Part shown: one piece after another, positions 45,505 to 53,557 of the stretch
How positions within the stretch are numbered: the first letter of the stretch is position 1
How the letters are laid out: every line of letters begins with the position of its first letter
NCBI RefSeq assembly: GCF_024171645.1
Contig: NZ_JALKAC010000002.1
Span: 620,001-684,000, forward strand
Source of the DNA: Flavobacterium sp. HSC-32F16
GTDB taxonomy: Bacteria; Bacteroidota; Bacteroidia; Flavobacteriales; Flavobacteriaceae
Direction of reading: 5' to 3'
Length of the DNA: 64,000 nucleotides
The notes under the pieces: model-generated
What the model was told of the DNA's origin: nothing
The model's database searches: none
What the model saw: only the letters and a program-made list of their open reading frames with translations
Translations under genes and position numbers: made by a program

Positions 45505-47001
45505 TTAAAGATGATTAATTTTATTTTTGTTGTCTATATAAACCATTCCAATTACAAAACAGATCGAAGCAATTATAATAGGGTACCAAAGTCCGTCGAG
45601 ATAAAAATCACTTTTTCCGGCTGCTTTTGAATGCGTTACAAAATAAGTTGAAATTGCGGGCAGTAAACCTCCAAAAATTCCATTCCCTACATGATAAGGA
45701 AGTGACATAGAAGTATATCTGATTTTAGTTGGAAACATTTCAACTAAAAATGCCGCAATTGGACCATACACCATTGCAACAAATAAAACCTGAATGAAAA
45801 CTAAAAAAATTAAAGTCCATTCGTCACCGGAATTGATGTTTATAGTAACACTGCTTTGAGATTTTTTCTTATCAGCAAAATCTGTTTTCTTTTCGATATA
45901 CGTAGTTCCATCAGTATAGGTTTTTGAAATAGTGGTAATTAGATCATTATTTTTAGTTTTTTCGACATTTTGAGAGGTTTGTTCTACAATTTCGGTTTTG
46001 TAACTCACATCAGTTGTGTTATACATCATCTTATATATAGGTCTGTAGAATAAAACAGCCAATAACATTCCTGACATCATAATGTATTTTCGCCCCACTT
46101 TGTCGCTCAGCCATCCAAAAACAATAAAAAATGGAGTTCCTATTAATAATGCAATTCCAAGTAAACTGTCGACTTGCGAAGAGTCAATATTCATAACCGT
46201 TTTCATGAAACTCATAGCATAAAACTGCCCGGTATACCAAACGACACCCTGTCCCATTGTAGCACCAAATAAAGCTAATAAAACAAATTTTAAATTGTAT
46301 CGATTTCCAAAACTTTCCTTTAATGGGTTTTTACTTGTAGTTCCTTCCTTCTTCGCTTTCGCAAACACAGGCGATTCATCCATATTTTTTCTAATTAAAT
46401 ACGAAACGCCTACCATTACAATAGAAACCCAAAAAGGAACGCGCCATCCCCACGAATCAAAATCTTCTGCAGAAAGTACATTTTTCGTAGCCAGAATAAC
46501 CATCAAAGAAATAAACAAGCCAACAGTTGCTGTAGTTTGAATCCACGATGTCCAATATCCTTTCTGTCCAACCGGAGCGTGCTCTGCAACATAAGTCGCT
46601 GCGCCGCCATATTCACCGCCAAGAGCTAAGCCTTGTAATAAACGTAAAATCAAAACTAATAAAGGCGCCATAAAGCCAATGGTTTCATAACTCGGAATGC
46701 AGCCTATTAAAAAAGTAGAACCACCCATTAATAATAAAGTAGCCATGAAAGTATATTTTCGGCCAATTATATCTCCCAACCGTCCAAAAAACAAAGCGCC
46801 AAAAGGTCTAACAACAAATCCGGCAGCAAATGTGGCTAATGTAGATAAAAATGCCGCGGTTGGATTATCACTCGGAAAAAATTTAGTTGAAATTACGACG
46901 GCCAAACTCCCAAAAATATAGAAATCGTACCATTCAATCATTGTTCCCATAGAAGAGGCAGAAATTACTTTCCAAATGCCTTTAGTAGAAGTTTTGCTCA
47001 T
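45505..47001 (-). CDS. MHS-family MFS transporter (metabolite:H+ symporter)
   Basis: 498 residues from the ATG at 46999-47001; the frame from 47103 would add 34 residues of AT-rich leader translation and is rejected. The SSMGTMIEWYDFYIFGSLAV start and the FGRLGDIIGRKYTFM loop are typical of the proline/shikimate/citrate-type MHS group. A polar insert of about 70 residues (about 335-405, rich in Lys, Thr and Gln) sits between two helices in the second half, longer than usual for the family. The substrate is unknown. Confidence 0.87.
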   Translation of the reverse strand: MSKTSTKGIWKVISASSMGTMIEWYDFYIFGSLAVVISTKFFPSDNPTAAFLSTLATFAAGFVVRPFGALFFGRLGDIIGRKYTFMATLLLMGGSTFLIGCIPSYETIGFMAPLLVLILRLLQGLALGGEYGGAATYVAEHAPVGQKGYWTSWIQTTATVGLFISLMVILATKNVLSAEDFDSWGWRVPFWVSIVMVGVSYLIRKNMDESPVFAKAKKEGTTSKNPLKESFGNRYNLKFVLLALFGATMGQGVVWYTGQFYAMSFMKTVMNIDSSQVDSLLGIALLIGTPFFIVFGWLSDKVGRKYIMMSGMLLAVLFYRPIYKMMYNTTDVSYKTEIVEQTSQNVEKTKNNDLITTISKTYTDGTTYIEKKTDFADKKKSQSSVTININSGDEWTLIFLVFIQVLFVAMVYGPIAAFLVEMFPTKIRYTSMSLPYHVGNGIFGGLLPAISTYFVTHSKAAGKSDFYLDGLWYPIIIASICFVIGMVYIDNKNKINHL

Positions 47002-47051
47002 AAAACGCTCTGTGTTTTTTATAATAAATAAAAATTTAAAATACGATTTTA

Positions 47052-47059
47052 CGAATATA
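47052..47059 (-). promoter_or_regulatory. Possible -7 box of the MHS transporter
   Basis: The minus strand reads TATATTCG, one base off the consensus, about 50 bp upstream of the ATG. The surrounding DNA is very AT-rich, so the match is weak. Confidence 0.3.
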
Positions 47060-47227
47060 TAAGATATTTTTTTATTTAGTTGATACTTTTTTAACAAAAA
47101 CAATATAATTGTTGATATGTTTTTCTTTAATCAGGCAATCCTTAATAATTCGAAATAAAGCGTTAATGGTAGATGTGTCGAAAGCCTTTTAAATACTAGG
47201 ATGCGTGGATTTCAAAAAAGAAAACAC

Positions 47228-47235
47228 TAGTTTTG
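47228..47235 (+). promoter_or_regulatory. Putative -7 box ahead of the cobalamin riboswitch
   Basis: TAGTTTTG matches TAnnTTTG and lies about 20-25 bp before the first conserved riboswitch stem, as expected for the start of this transcript. Confidence 0.55.
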
Positions 47236-47254
47236 CAGCTCAAAATTTAAACCA

Positions 47255-47417
47255 GAAAATGGTTATCATATTTAAGTAAATATGATATTAAAAGGGAATT
47301 TGGTGTAAATCCAAAACTGTCCCGCAGCTGTAAGCTCATTAACTGAAACCCTTTATATGTCACTTTTCATTTTGAAAGGGAAGGCTGGGTGTAGGGAGCA
47401 AGTCAGAAGACCTGCCA
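47255..47417 (+). promoter_or_regulatory. Cobalamin (B12) riboswitch
   Basis: The conserved core is easy to follow: AAAGGGAATTTGGTGTAAAT, ACTGTCCCGCAGCTGTAAGC, GAAAGGGAAGGCTGGGTG and the B12 box AGTCAGAAGACCTGCC at 47401-47416. It is on the plus strand and precedes only the BtuG-like gene. In this class binding of adenosyl- or methylcobalamin lowers expression of uptake genes. Confidence 0.93.
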
Positions 47418-47764
47418 TTTTTATAGTAATAAATAGCTTTCGGGGATTGAAGCTGGAATTAAGAACAATACTTTCACTCTACGTGATAATAGTATTGTTT
47501 GGTCATTCTATTCTCGTAAGCTAAAAATAAGTTTATGAGATTTTTTTTCTGCAAACAGGATATCGTAAAAAACAGTTTTCTGTTGGATGTTTTCTTCCCG
47601 ATGTTTTGTTTTTCTCCATTAAAAAAATCATTAAAACGTATCGTTGTACAAGACAAGTTTGCTTTTTGAACAAAAACGAACACAAGTTTATTTTACAGCG
47701 TTTTTTTCTATAATAATACAATTGGTTTAAAACATTTGAGTAATATAATTTTAAATATTTAATA
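47418..47764 (+). other. 347-nt leader between riboswitch and start codon
   Basis: Unusually long leader. It holds a hairpin with arms AACAATACT (47464-47472) and AGTATTGTT (47491-47499) that lacks a U-run, and a 44-codon plus-strand frame at 47535-47669 beginning MRFFFCKQDIVKNSF with no recognisable relatives. Frames on the opposite strand look like shadows. I cannot tell which part is the expression platform. Confidence 0.5.
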
Positions 47765-49084
47765 ATGAAAAACAATTTTTTTTCCAAGCCATTAATTGCT
47801 GCTGCCTCTTTAATGATGCTGATAACTTCATGTAATAATGATGACGATTTTACGGCACCACCGGCAATAAGCGGTGAACAGCAATTAAAAGATACTTTGA
47901 CAATTGGAAAAACACTGCATTTGAGTTCAAAAATAAAAGACAGAAATAACGTTTCATTTGAATGGGCTGTAAACGGAAATGTTGTAGGATCTGATTCTAT
48001 CTATACTTTTAAACCAGAAACAAGAGGAGATTTTAAGATCACAATGACAGCCAAAAATAATGGAGGAAATGTATCTCTTACTTACGATATTCACACATTT
48101 GGAGCTTATGAAAATGGTTTCTTTATGATCAATGAAGGCTGGTTTGGGCACGGAACAGGAACCGTAGGGTTTTATAGATACGATACAAAAGCAATAGAAG
48201 ACAGTGTTTTTGTAAAAGTAAATCCGGATAAAGATCTAAAGCCGGAATCGTCAACATTGGAATTTGGAACCATCTTTAACAAAAAACTATTCTTGGTTTC
48301 TAAAGTCGGCGGACCAGTTGTAGTGGCTGATGCTTATTCGCTTAAAGAAGAAAAAAGAATTCCGGCTCAAGGCGGAAACGATTGGCGTGCAGTGGTTGCA
48401 ATCGATGATGACCAGGCATTGCTTACTTCTGGAAAAGGAATATTTAAACTCAATTTGAATACAATGGAATTGAACGGACAAATTGAAGGTATTACAGGTC
48501 AGGTAGGAGATGTTGTAAAAGCAAACGGTTATATTTTTGCGATGTCTGCTGCAAAAGGCGTTATTGTAATTAATGCTTCAACATTTGCAGTCGAAAAAAC
48601 AATTTCAGGCATGGTTCTGGGATTTGCTGTTACCGAAGATAAAAAAGTTTGGGCAGCTGGAGGAACAAAACTTATAAGTATAGACTCAAATAATCTTGAA
48701 GTAAAAGAAATTGAATTAGGTTTTCAGGCATACGGAAGCTGGGGAGCTTGGCATCCGGGATCTGTCACGGCATCAAAAAAGGATATCTTTATTGCTAAAA
48801 ATGGCAGTTGGAGCGGTGGTAAAGAAATTTATAAATATAATGGAGATGCTGCTTCACTAGCAACGCCTTTTGTATCCTTAACAGATTCCAATATATTATA
48901 TGGCGCAGGAATTGGTTATGATAAAAAGAAAAACACTTTAGTGGTAAATACAGTTAATGAAGGATATGGTGCAAATTTCGCAATCAATAATCTTTACTTA
49001 TTCAATGCTGATTCAGGTGCTAAAACAGGAACAGTAAGTTTTTCAGGATATTATTTCCCTGCGGTTTCTGTATTTCATCAGTAA
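47765..49084 (+). CDS. BtuG-like (DUF5074) surface lipoprotein
   Basis: 439 residues. Lipobox LITSC followed by NNDDDF, which resembles the flavobacterial surface-export signal. Residues about 30-115 form an Ig/PKD-like domain (FEWAVNGNVVGSDSIYTF) and about 120-439 form a beta-propeller with repeated blades (GFFMINEGWFGHGTGTVGFY, ALLTSGKGIFKLNLNT, KVWAAGGTKLISID). This layout matches DUF5074 proteins and BtuG of Bacteroides, which binds cobalamin at the surface for BtuB. The riboswitch upstream supports a B12 role. No btuB or other uptake gene is adjacent. Confidence 0.8.
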   Translation: MKNNFFSKPLIAAASLMMLITSCNNDDDFTAPPAISGEQQLKDTLTIGKTLHLSSKIKDRNNVSFEWAVNGNVVGSDSIYTFKPETRGDFKITMTAKNNGGNVSLTYDIHTFGAYENGFFMINEGWFGHGTGTVGFYRYDTKAIEDSVFVKVNPDKDLKPESSTLEFGTIFNKKLFLVSKVGGPVVVADAYSLKEEKRIPAQGGNDWRAVVAIDDDQALLTSGKGIFKLNLNTMELNGQIEGITGQVGDVVKANGYIFAMSAAKGVIVINASTFAVEKTISGMVLGFAVTEDKKVWAAGGTKLISIDSNNLEVKEIELGFQAYGSWGAWHPGSVTASKKDIFIAKNGSWSGGKEIYKYNGDAASLATPFVSLTDSNILYGAGIGYDKKKNTLVVNTVNEGYGANFAINNLYLFNADSGAKTGTVSFSGYYFPAVSVFHQ

Positions 49085-49097
49085 GTTTTTTTGTTTT

Positions 49098-49192
49098 TTA
49101 ACGACAAGGGCGCTAAGGTTTACGCAAGGTTCGCAAAGTTTATATCAAACTTTGTGAACCTTGCGTTTTTTCTTTGCGAACTTTGCGGTTAA
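49098..49192. repeat. ACGCAAGGTTCGCAAAG long inverted repeat
   Basis: ACGCAAGGTTCGCAAAGTTT (49122-49141) pairs with AAACTTTGTGAACCTTGCGT (49147-49166) with one mismatch; a second layer, TTAACGACAAGGGCGC against CTTTGCGGTTAA, lies outside. It follows the BtuG-like stop by 14 bp and could end that transcript. Confidence 0.75.
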
Positions 49193-49220
49193 ACTTTTCA
49201 AGAAAGTATTAAAAACAAAA

Positions 49221-49244
49221 AACCCGAATATTGCTATTCGGGTT
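49221..49244 (-). terminator. Terminator of the tRNA-Phe transcript
   Basis: A 10-bp stem AACCCGAATA / TATTCGGGTT with a TTGC loop starts two bases after the tRNA CCA end on the minus strand and is followed by TTTTGTTTTT. Confidence 0.88.
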
Positions 49245-49245
49245 T

Positions 49246-49321
49246 TGGTGGTACCTCCAGGGATCGAACCAGGGACACATGGATTTTCAGTCCATTGCTC
49301 TACCATCTGAGCTAAGGTACC
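49246..49321 (-). tRNA. tRNA-Phe (GAA)
   Basis: On the minus strand the acceptor stem is GGTACCT / AGGTACC, the D arm TAGCTCAGATGGTAGAGC, the anticodon loop CTGAAAA with GAA at 49286-49288, and the T arm CTGGTTCGATCCCTG. The 3' CCA is encoded in the DNA (49246-49248). Confidence 0.97.
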
Positions 49322-49398
49322 GTCTTGTGCTCAATGCGGGTGCAAAGATAGAATCATTTTCCGTTTATCCAAAACATTTTAGAAAAAAAATCTATTCG

Positions 49399-49406
49399 TA
49401 TCTTCG
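49399..49406 (+). promoter_or_regulatory. Putative -7 box of the coaX operon
   Basis: TATCTTCG is one base off TAnnTTTG and ends 18 bp before the ATG. The upstream 20 bp are A/T-rich with a TTT in the -33 area. Confidence 0.4.
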
Positions 49407-49424
49407 CAGAAACAAAAAGAAAAA

Positions 49425-50159
49425 ATGATTTTAACTGTTGATGTTGGAAATACCAGAATTAAAGCGGCTGTCTTTGAAGGAAATAGTGTTTTGGAGAATT
49501 TTGTTTTTGAGAAAAATGAACTTGAAAAAAAAATTGAAAAAATTTTAGAAAAATTTCAAAACTGCACAGATTTGGTTGTTGCTTCGGTTGGAAATGTCGA
49601 AAAACAATCTTTTTTGACTTTCGAAAAGAAGGTAAATGTTCATTTTTTTACTCACGAAGATGTTTTTCCATTTCATAATAAATATGCAACGCCGGCAACT
49701 TTAGGAATCGACCGAATGATTTTGGCAGCCGGTGCAACATTGCAGTTTCCAAAACAAAACAGGTTAGTTATAGATGCCGGGACTTGTATAACCTACGATT
49801 TCATCGACGAAAACGATAATTATTTGGGCGGAGCAATCTCTCCCGGTCTTCGTTTGCGTTACGAAACTTTACACAATTACACGGCCAGACTGCCTTTGCT
49901 GGCATTAGAAGAACCTTATTCTTATATAGGAGACTCCACAGCTCAGGCGATTCATTCAGGAGTTGTCAATGGCTTCGTCTATGAGATTGACGGTTTTATC
50001 GATGAATATCGCTCGAACTTTGCAAATTTTATAATAATTTTAACGGGCGGCGATGCAGATTTTTTGGCTAAACGATTAAAAAATACCATATTTGCCAATT
50101 CAAATTTCCTTTTAGAGAGTTTGAGCCAAACATATCAATATAAAATCGACAATGATTAA
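49425..50159 (+). CDS. coaX: Type III pantothenate kinase
   Basis: 244 residues. DVGNTRIK at 6-13 is the phosphate loop, LGIDR at 93-97 and DAGTC at 117-121 are the central motifs and GGAISPGLRLR at 135-145 follows, all characteristic of the CoaX type. It phosphorylates pantothenate in the first step of coenzyme A synthesis. The 3' end overlaps the next gene by 8 bp. Confidence 0.95.
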   Translation: MILTVDVGNTRIKAAVFEGNSVLENFVFEKNELEKKIEKILEKFQNCTDLVVASVGNVEKQSFLTFEKKVNVHFFTHEDVFPFHNKYATPATLGIDRMILAAGATLQFPKQNRLVIDAGTCITYDFIDENDNYLGGAISPGLRLRYETLHNYTARLPLLALEEPYSYIGDSTAQAIHSGVVNGFVYEIDGFIDEYRSNFANFIIILTGGDADFLAKRLKNTIFANSNFLLESLSQTYQYKIDND

Positions 50160-51381
50160 AAAAATTATAATAAGCGCTTGTTTGCTTATATCGTTCGCTT
50201 CATTCGCTCAGGAAGGTACTGCATCGCCTTATTCTTTTTACGGAATTGGGGATATTAAATTCAAAGGTACTTTAGAGTATAGATCTATGGCGGGCGTTGC
50301 TGTTGAGCAGGATAGTATTCACTTGAATATTGAAAATCCGTCAAGTTATGCCAACTTAATGCAAACCACTTTTACTGTGGGAGGAACTTTTGGAACTTCT
50401 ACATTAAAATCGGACAGCGAATCTGCAAAAGCACAAAGAACAACTTTTGATTATTTGGCAGTTGGTATTCCAATGGGGAAATTTGGAGCATCGTTTGGTT
50501 TAATTCCATTATCATCTGTTGGGTATAAAATCCTAAGTGATAATACAGCTGTAGAAAACGGAGTAAGTGCACAGTTAAATGGAAAGGGAGGTATAAATAA
50601 AGTTTATTTCGGTTTAGCCTACAAAATAAAACCAAACTGGAGTATTGGTGCTGATTTGCAATATAATTTTGGAAAAATTACAACCACAAGTATTGAGCAG
50701 GTAACAGGTGTTCAAAATACTACTTCAGAAACAAATGTATCTACATTATCTGGAGTTAATTTTGATATTGGTACAATGTATCAGACTAAACTTTACAATA
50801 AAGTAAATTTATTTACAAGTTTGAGCTACACTTTTGCAAGTACGCTTACTTCTGAAAGTACAAGAGAAATTACTGTAAGCGGTGATCCGGATACTTATCC
50901 TTATCCAAACGTTACTCAAGATTTAAAACTTCCTAATAAATTAACTATTGGAGCAGGTATCGGAGAGTCAAGAAAATGGTTAGTTGGTACAACGTTAACT
51001 TTTCAGGACGAAGGCCGATTGGGAAATTACTACAATGCAGCTCAAAATGTTCAGTACGAGAAATATTCTAAATATGCTATTGGAGGTTATTACATTCCAA
51101 ACTACGCTTCTTTTACAAGCTACCTTAGCAGAATTACATATCGCGCAGGTTTAAAATATGAGAAAATAGGTTTAATCGTTAACAACGAATCAATAAAAGA
51201 TGTTGGAATGACACTAGGAGCAGGAATCCCAATTCCGGGTTATTTTTCAAATGTAAACTTCGGAATTGAATTTGGTAAAAGAGGAACTGTTTCTTCCGAC
51301 TTAGTTCAGGAAAACTATGTAAACTTTAGTGTAGGATTCTCTTTTAATGATAAATGGTTTGTGAAGAGTAAATTCAATTAA
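50152..51381 (+). CDS. Outer-membrane beta-barrel protein
   Basis: 409 residues with a signal peptide (...LISFASFAQ). The remainder is alternating polar/aromatic strands with glycines (SPYSFYGIGDIKFKG at the start of the mature part, YVNFSVGFSFNDKWFVKSKF at the end), as in porin-like barrels of Bacteroidota. Function unknown, but its overlap with coaX and closeness to lptC place it in an envelope operon. Confidence 0.8.
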   Translation: MIKKIIISACLLISFASFAQEGTASPYSFYGIGDIKFKGTLEYRSMAGVAVEQDSIHLNIENPSSYANLMQTTFTVGGTFGTSTLKSDSESAKAQRTTFDYLAVGIPMGKFGASFGLIPLSSVGYKILSDNTAVENGVSAQLNGKGGINKVYFGLAYKIKPNWSIGADLQYNFGKITTTSIEQVTGVQNTTSETNVSTLSGVNFDIGTMYQTKLYNKVNLFTSLSYTFASTLTSESTREITVSGDPDTYPYPNVTQDLKLPNKLTIGAGIGESRKWLVGTTLTFQDEGRLGNYYNAAQNVQYEKYSKYAIGGYYIPNYASFTSYLSRITYRAGLKYEKIGLIVNNESIKDVGMTLGAGIPIPGYFSNVNFGIEFGKRGTVSSDLVQENYVNFSVGFSFNDKWFVKSKFN

Positions 51382-51420
51382 AACATAAATTTATGTTTTT
51401 ATAAGCTCATTACAATTTAT

Positions 51421-51428
51421 TACATTTG
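51421..51428 (+). promoter_or_regulatory. Possible internal promoter of lptC
   Basis: TACATTTG matches TAnnTTTG but ends only 4 bp before the lptC ATG, which would give a leaderless mRNA. No good -33 TTG was found. Confidence 0.35.
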
Positions 51429-51432
51429 GCAA

Positions 51433-51990
51433 ATGAATTTACCAAAGAGATATATCATAAGCGTTGTCACAGTTATTGCTGTGACACTGTTTTTTGGATG
51501 CGAAAGTAATTTTAAAGATGTTCAGAAAATTAACTTCTCAGAATTTGTTCCGGCAAGTGATGCAGATACTGTAAATATTAAATATACAGATTCTGGAAAA
51601 ATAACCGGAGTTTTGATAAGTTCAAAGATGCTGGATTATTCAAATCTTGATTTTCCTTTTACAGAGTTTCCAAAAGGGATCGATGTTACTTTATACGACA
51701 AAAAACAAAAACGTACCTTTATAAGATCAAATTATGCGGTTTCGTATAAAAATACAAGCATAATAGACTTGCAGGGAAAAGTTAAAATCACCTCAGAAGC
51801 AGGTCAGGTTTTGGAAACAGAACAAATGTTTTTTGATCAAAAAAATGAGTGGTTTTATACTGAAAGAAAATTTAAACTTACAGATGCAAAAGGTATCTCT
51901 TACGGTCAGGGAATTGATTTTAGTAAAGATTTTAAAGTGATTAATTCACAGCGCATAAGCGGTGAATTTGAAACAGAAGAAGAATTATAA
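51433..51990 (+). CDS. lptC: LPS export protein LptC
   Basis: 185 residues. N-terminal membrane segment with a lipobox-like FFGC at about 21-24, then the LptC/OstA-like beta-jellyroll: FPFTEFPKGIDVTLYDKKQK, IRSNYAVSYKNTSIIDLQGK and FDQKNEWFYTERKFKLTD. The family links the inner-membrane LptBFG machine to LptA for lipopolysaccharide transport. In Bacteroidota LptC is often annotated with a lipoprotein signal as here. The gene is followed 2 bp later by a small membrane protein. Confidence 0.88.
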   Translation: MNLPKRYIISVVTVIAVTLFFGCESNFKDVQKINFSEFVPASDADTVNIKYTDSGKITGVLISSKMLDYSNLDFPFTEFPKGIDVTLYDKKQKRTFIRSNYAVSYKNTSIIDLQGKVKITSEAGQVLETEQMFFDQKNEWFYTERKFKLTDAKGISYGQGIDFSKDFKVINSQRISGEFETEEEL

Positions 51991-51992
51991 TT

Positions 51993-52184
51993 ATGGGTTA
52001 TTTAAAATACACACAATACGTTTATATCTTATTTGCAGTTTACTTTATTTATGATGGAGTAGTTAAATTGAATGAGAACAATGAAGGTTATCCTTTAAGC
52101 TTTGTTATTGCCGGAATGGCAATTTTTATGTTTTTCTTCAGGAGAAGATTTCTTAATAAGTATAACGACCGAAATAAAAAATAA
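51993..52184 (+). CDS. Small membrane protein
   Basis: 63 residues with two hydrophobic segments (about 8-22 and 34-50, SFVIAGMAIFMFFF) and a basic C-terminus RRRFLNKYNDRNKK. It is tightly placed between lptC and the CBS-domain gene (2- and 5-bp gaps), so it is a real gene in the operon. Function unknown. Confidence 0.7.
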   Translation: MGYLKYTQYVYILFAVYFIYDGVVKLNENNEGYPLSFVIAGMAIFMFFFRRRFLNKYNDRNKK

Positions 52185-52189
52185 TAAAA

Positions 52190-53449
52190 ATGGAAATTAG
52201 TATTATAATACTATGTTTAATACTATCAGCCTTTTTTTCAGGAATGGAAATAGCTTTTATTTCCTCAAACAAAATTTATCTTGGAATTGAGAAAAAACAA
52301 GATAATTTTCTGTCTCAAATTCTAAGTAAACTTACCGAGAATCCTTCAAAATTCATTGCTTCAATGCTTATTGGCAACAATTTAGCCCTTGTTGTGTATG
52401 GGTTTTATATGGGGGATTTTGTTATTGCGTGGATAATTGATCTTGGATTTCAATTTTCAACTCTAACCACTATTCTGGTTCAAACGGTAATTTCGACTTT
52501 TATCATTTTAGTTACTGCTGAATTTTTTCCGAAAGTTTTTTTTCAAATTTACGCCAATTCATTAATAAAGATTTTTGCAATTCCTGCTTATCTTTTTTAT
52601 AGACTCTTTTATTATATCTCCACATTTTTTATCTGGATATCCGATTTTATTCTAAGAAAGTTTTTTAAGACAGAAGGAGATCAGGTGCAGTTGTATTTTA
52701 GTAAAGTAGAATTAGGAAATTATATTACAGAACAAATGAGTTCTGTAGAAGAAGATGATGAAGTAGATTCAGAAATTCAGATTTTTCAAAATGCGTTAGA
52801 GTTTTCAGGCGTAAAAGCGCGCGACATCATGACGCCTCGCACTGAGCTTGTTGCAATAGATTTATTTGACAGTGTTTCAGATCTAAAAGAGCTTTTTATA
52901 GAAACCGGATATTCAAAAATTGTAGTAAGTCAAAACTCACTCGATGATATTGTAGGTTATGTGCATTCATTTGATCTGTTTAAAAAACCTAAAACCATAA
53001 AATCGGTTTTAATGACTGTTGAGTTTGTTCCGGAAACTATTCTTATAAAAGACGCTTTAAATATTCTGATAAAAAAGCGAAAAAATGTTGCGGTTGTTTT
53101 AGATGAATATGGCGGAACTTCGGGAATTGTAACGATAGAAGATATCGTTGAAGAGCTTTTTGGAGAAATAGAAGACGAACATGATTTGGACGAAGAATTG
53201 ATTGAACAGGAGCTGGGAGAAGGTAAGTATTTGTTCTCGACACGTTTAGATGTGGAGTATTTAAATGAAACCTATAAATTGATGATCCCGGAAGAAGATT
53301 CATACGGAACATTAGGCGGTTTTATTGTAAATTCTACCAAAGAAATCCCGCAAAAAGGCGATAAAATTGTGATTGACAGGTTTCATTTTAAGATTGAACA
53401 GGCCTCAAATAAGAAAATTGAATTGGTCAAAATGACAATAAAAGAGTGA
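52190..53449 (+). CDS. CNNM/CorC-type CBS-domain membrane protein
   Basis: 419 residues. A DUF21/CNNM transmembrane domain covers about 1-190 with SAFFSGMEIAFISSNK at the start. Two CBS domains follow (MTPRTELVAIDLFDS and VAVVLDEYGGTSGIVTIEDI), then the CorC/HlyC domain (YGTLGGFIVNSTKEIPQKGD). Family members influence magnesium or cobalt transport, and one flavobacterial relative, GldE, acts in gliding. The neighbourhood here does not match the gldE locus. Confidence 0.9.
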   Translation: MEISIIILCLILSAFFSGMEIAFISSNKIYLGIEKKQDNFLSQILSKLTENPSKFIASMLIGNNLALVVYGFYMGDFVIAWIIDLGFQFSTLTTILVQTVISTFIILVTAEFFPKVFFQIYANSLIKIFAIPAYLFYRLFYYISTFFIWISDFILRKFFKTEGDQVQLYFSKVELGNYITEQMSSVEEDDEVDSEIQIFQNALEFSGVKARDIMTPRTELVAIDLFDSVSDLKELFIETGYSKIVVSQNSLDDIVGYVHSFDLFKKPKTIKSVLMTVEFVPETILIKDALNILIKKRKNVAVVLDEYGGTSGIVTIEDIVEELFGEIEDEHDLDEELIEQELGEGKYLFSTRLDVEYLNETYKLMIPEEDSYGTLGGFIVNSTKEIPQKGDKIVIDRFHFKIEQASNKKIELVKMTIKE

Positions 53450-53497
53450 ATTTTTAAATAATTAAAAAAAATTGTGTAAAATAAAACGCTAGTTGTA

Positions 53498-53526
53498 TTG
53501 TTATTAACTAGATAATTGTATTTTCG
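53498..53526 (+). promoter_or_regulatory. Putative promoter of the PpiD-like gene
   Basis: TTG at 53498-53500, an 18-bp spacer and TATTTTCG at 53519-53526. It excludes the longer frame starting at 53516 and supports the ATG at 53558. Confidence 0.6.
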
Positions 53527-53557
53527 CAAACTGAATATAAAATTAACGATAATAAAA

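Noticed and set aside
47474..47787. Minus-strand frames in the riboswitch leader
   Set aside because: Low-complexity Lys/Asn/Phe composition, no promoter, no family resemblance, and they run into the 5' end of the BtuG-like gene.
52190..53449. Naming the CBS-domain protein GldE
   Set aside because: The domain order fits, but the neighbours expected at the gliding locus (such as gldD, ssb and mutY) are absent, so a generic CNNM/CorC name is safer.
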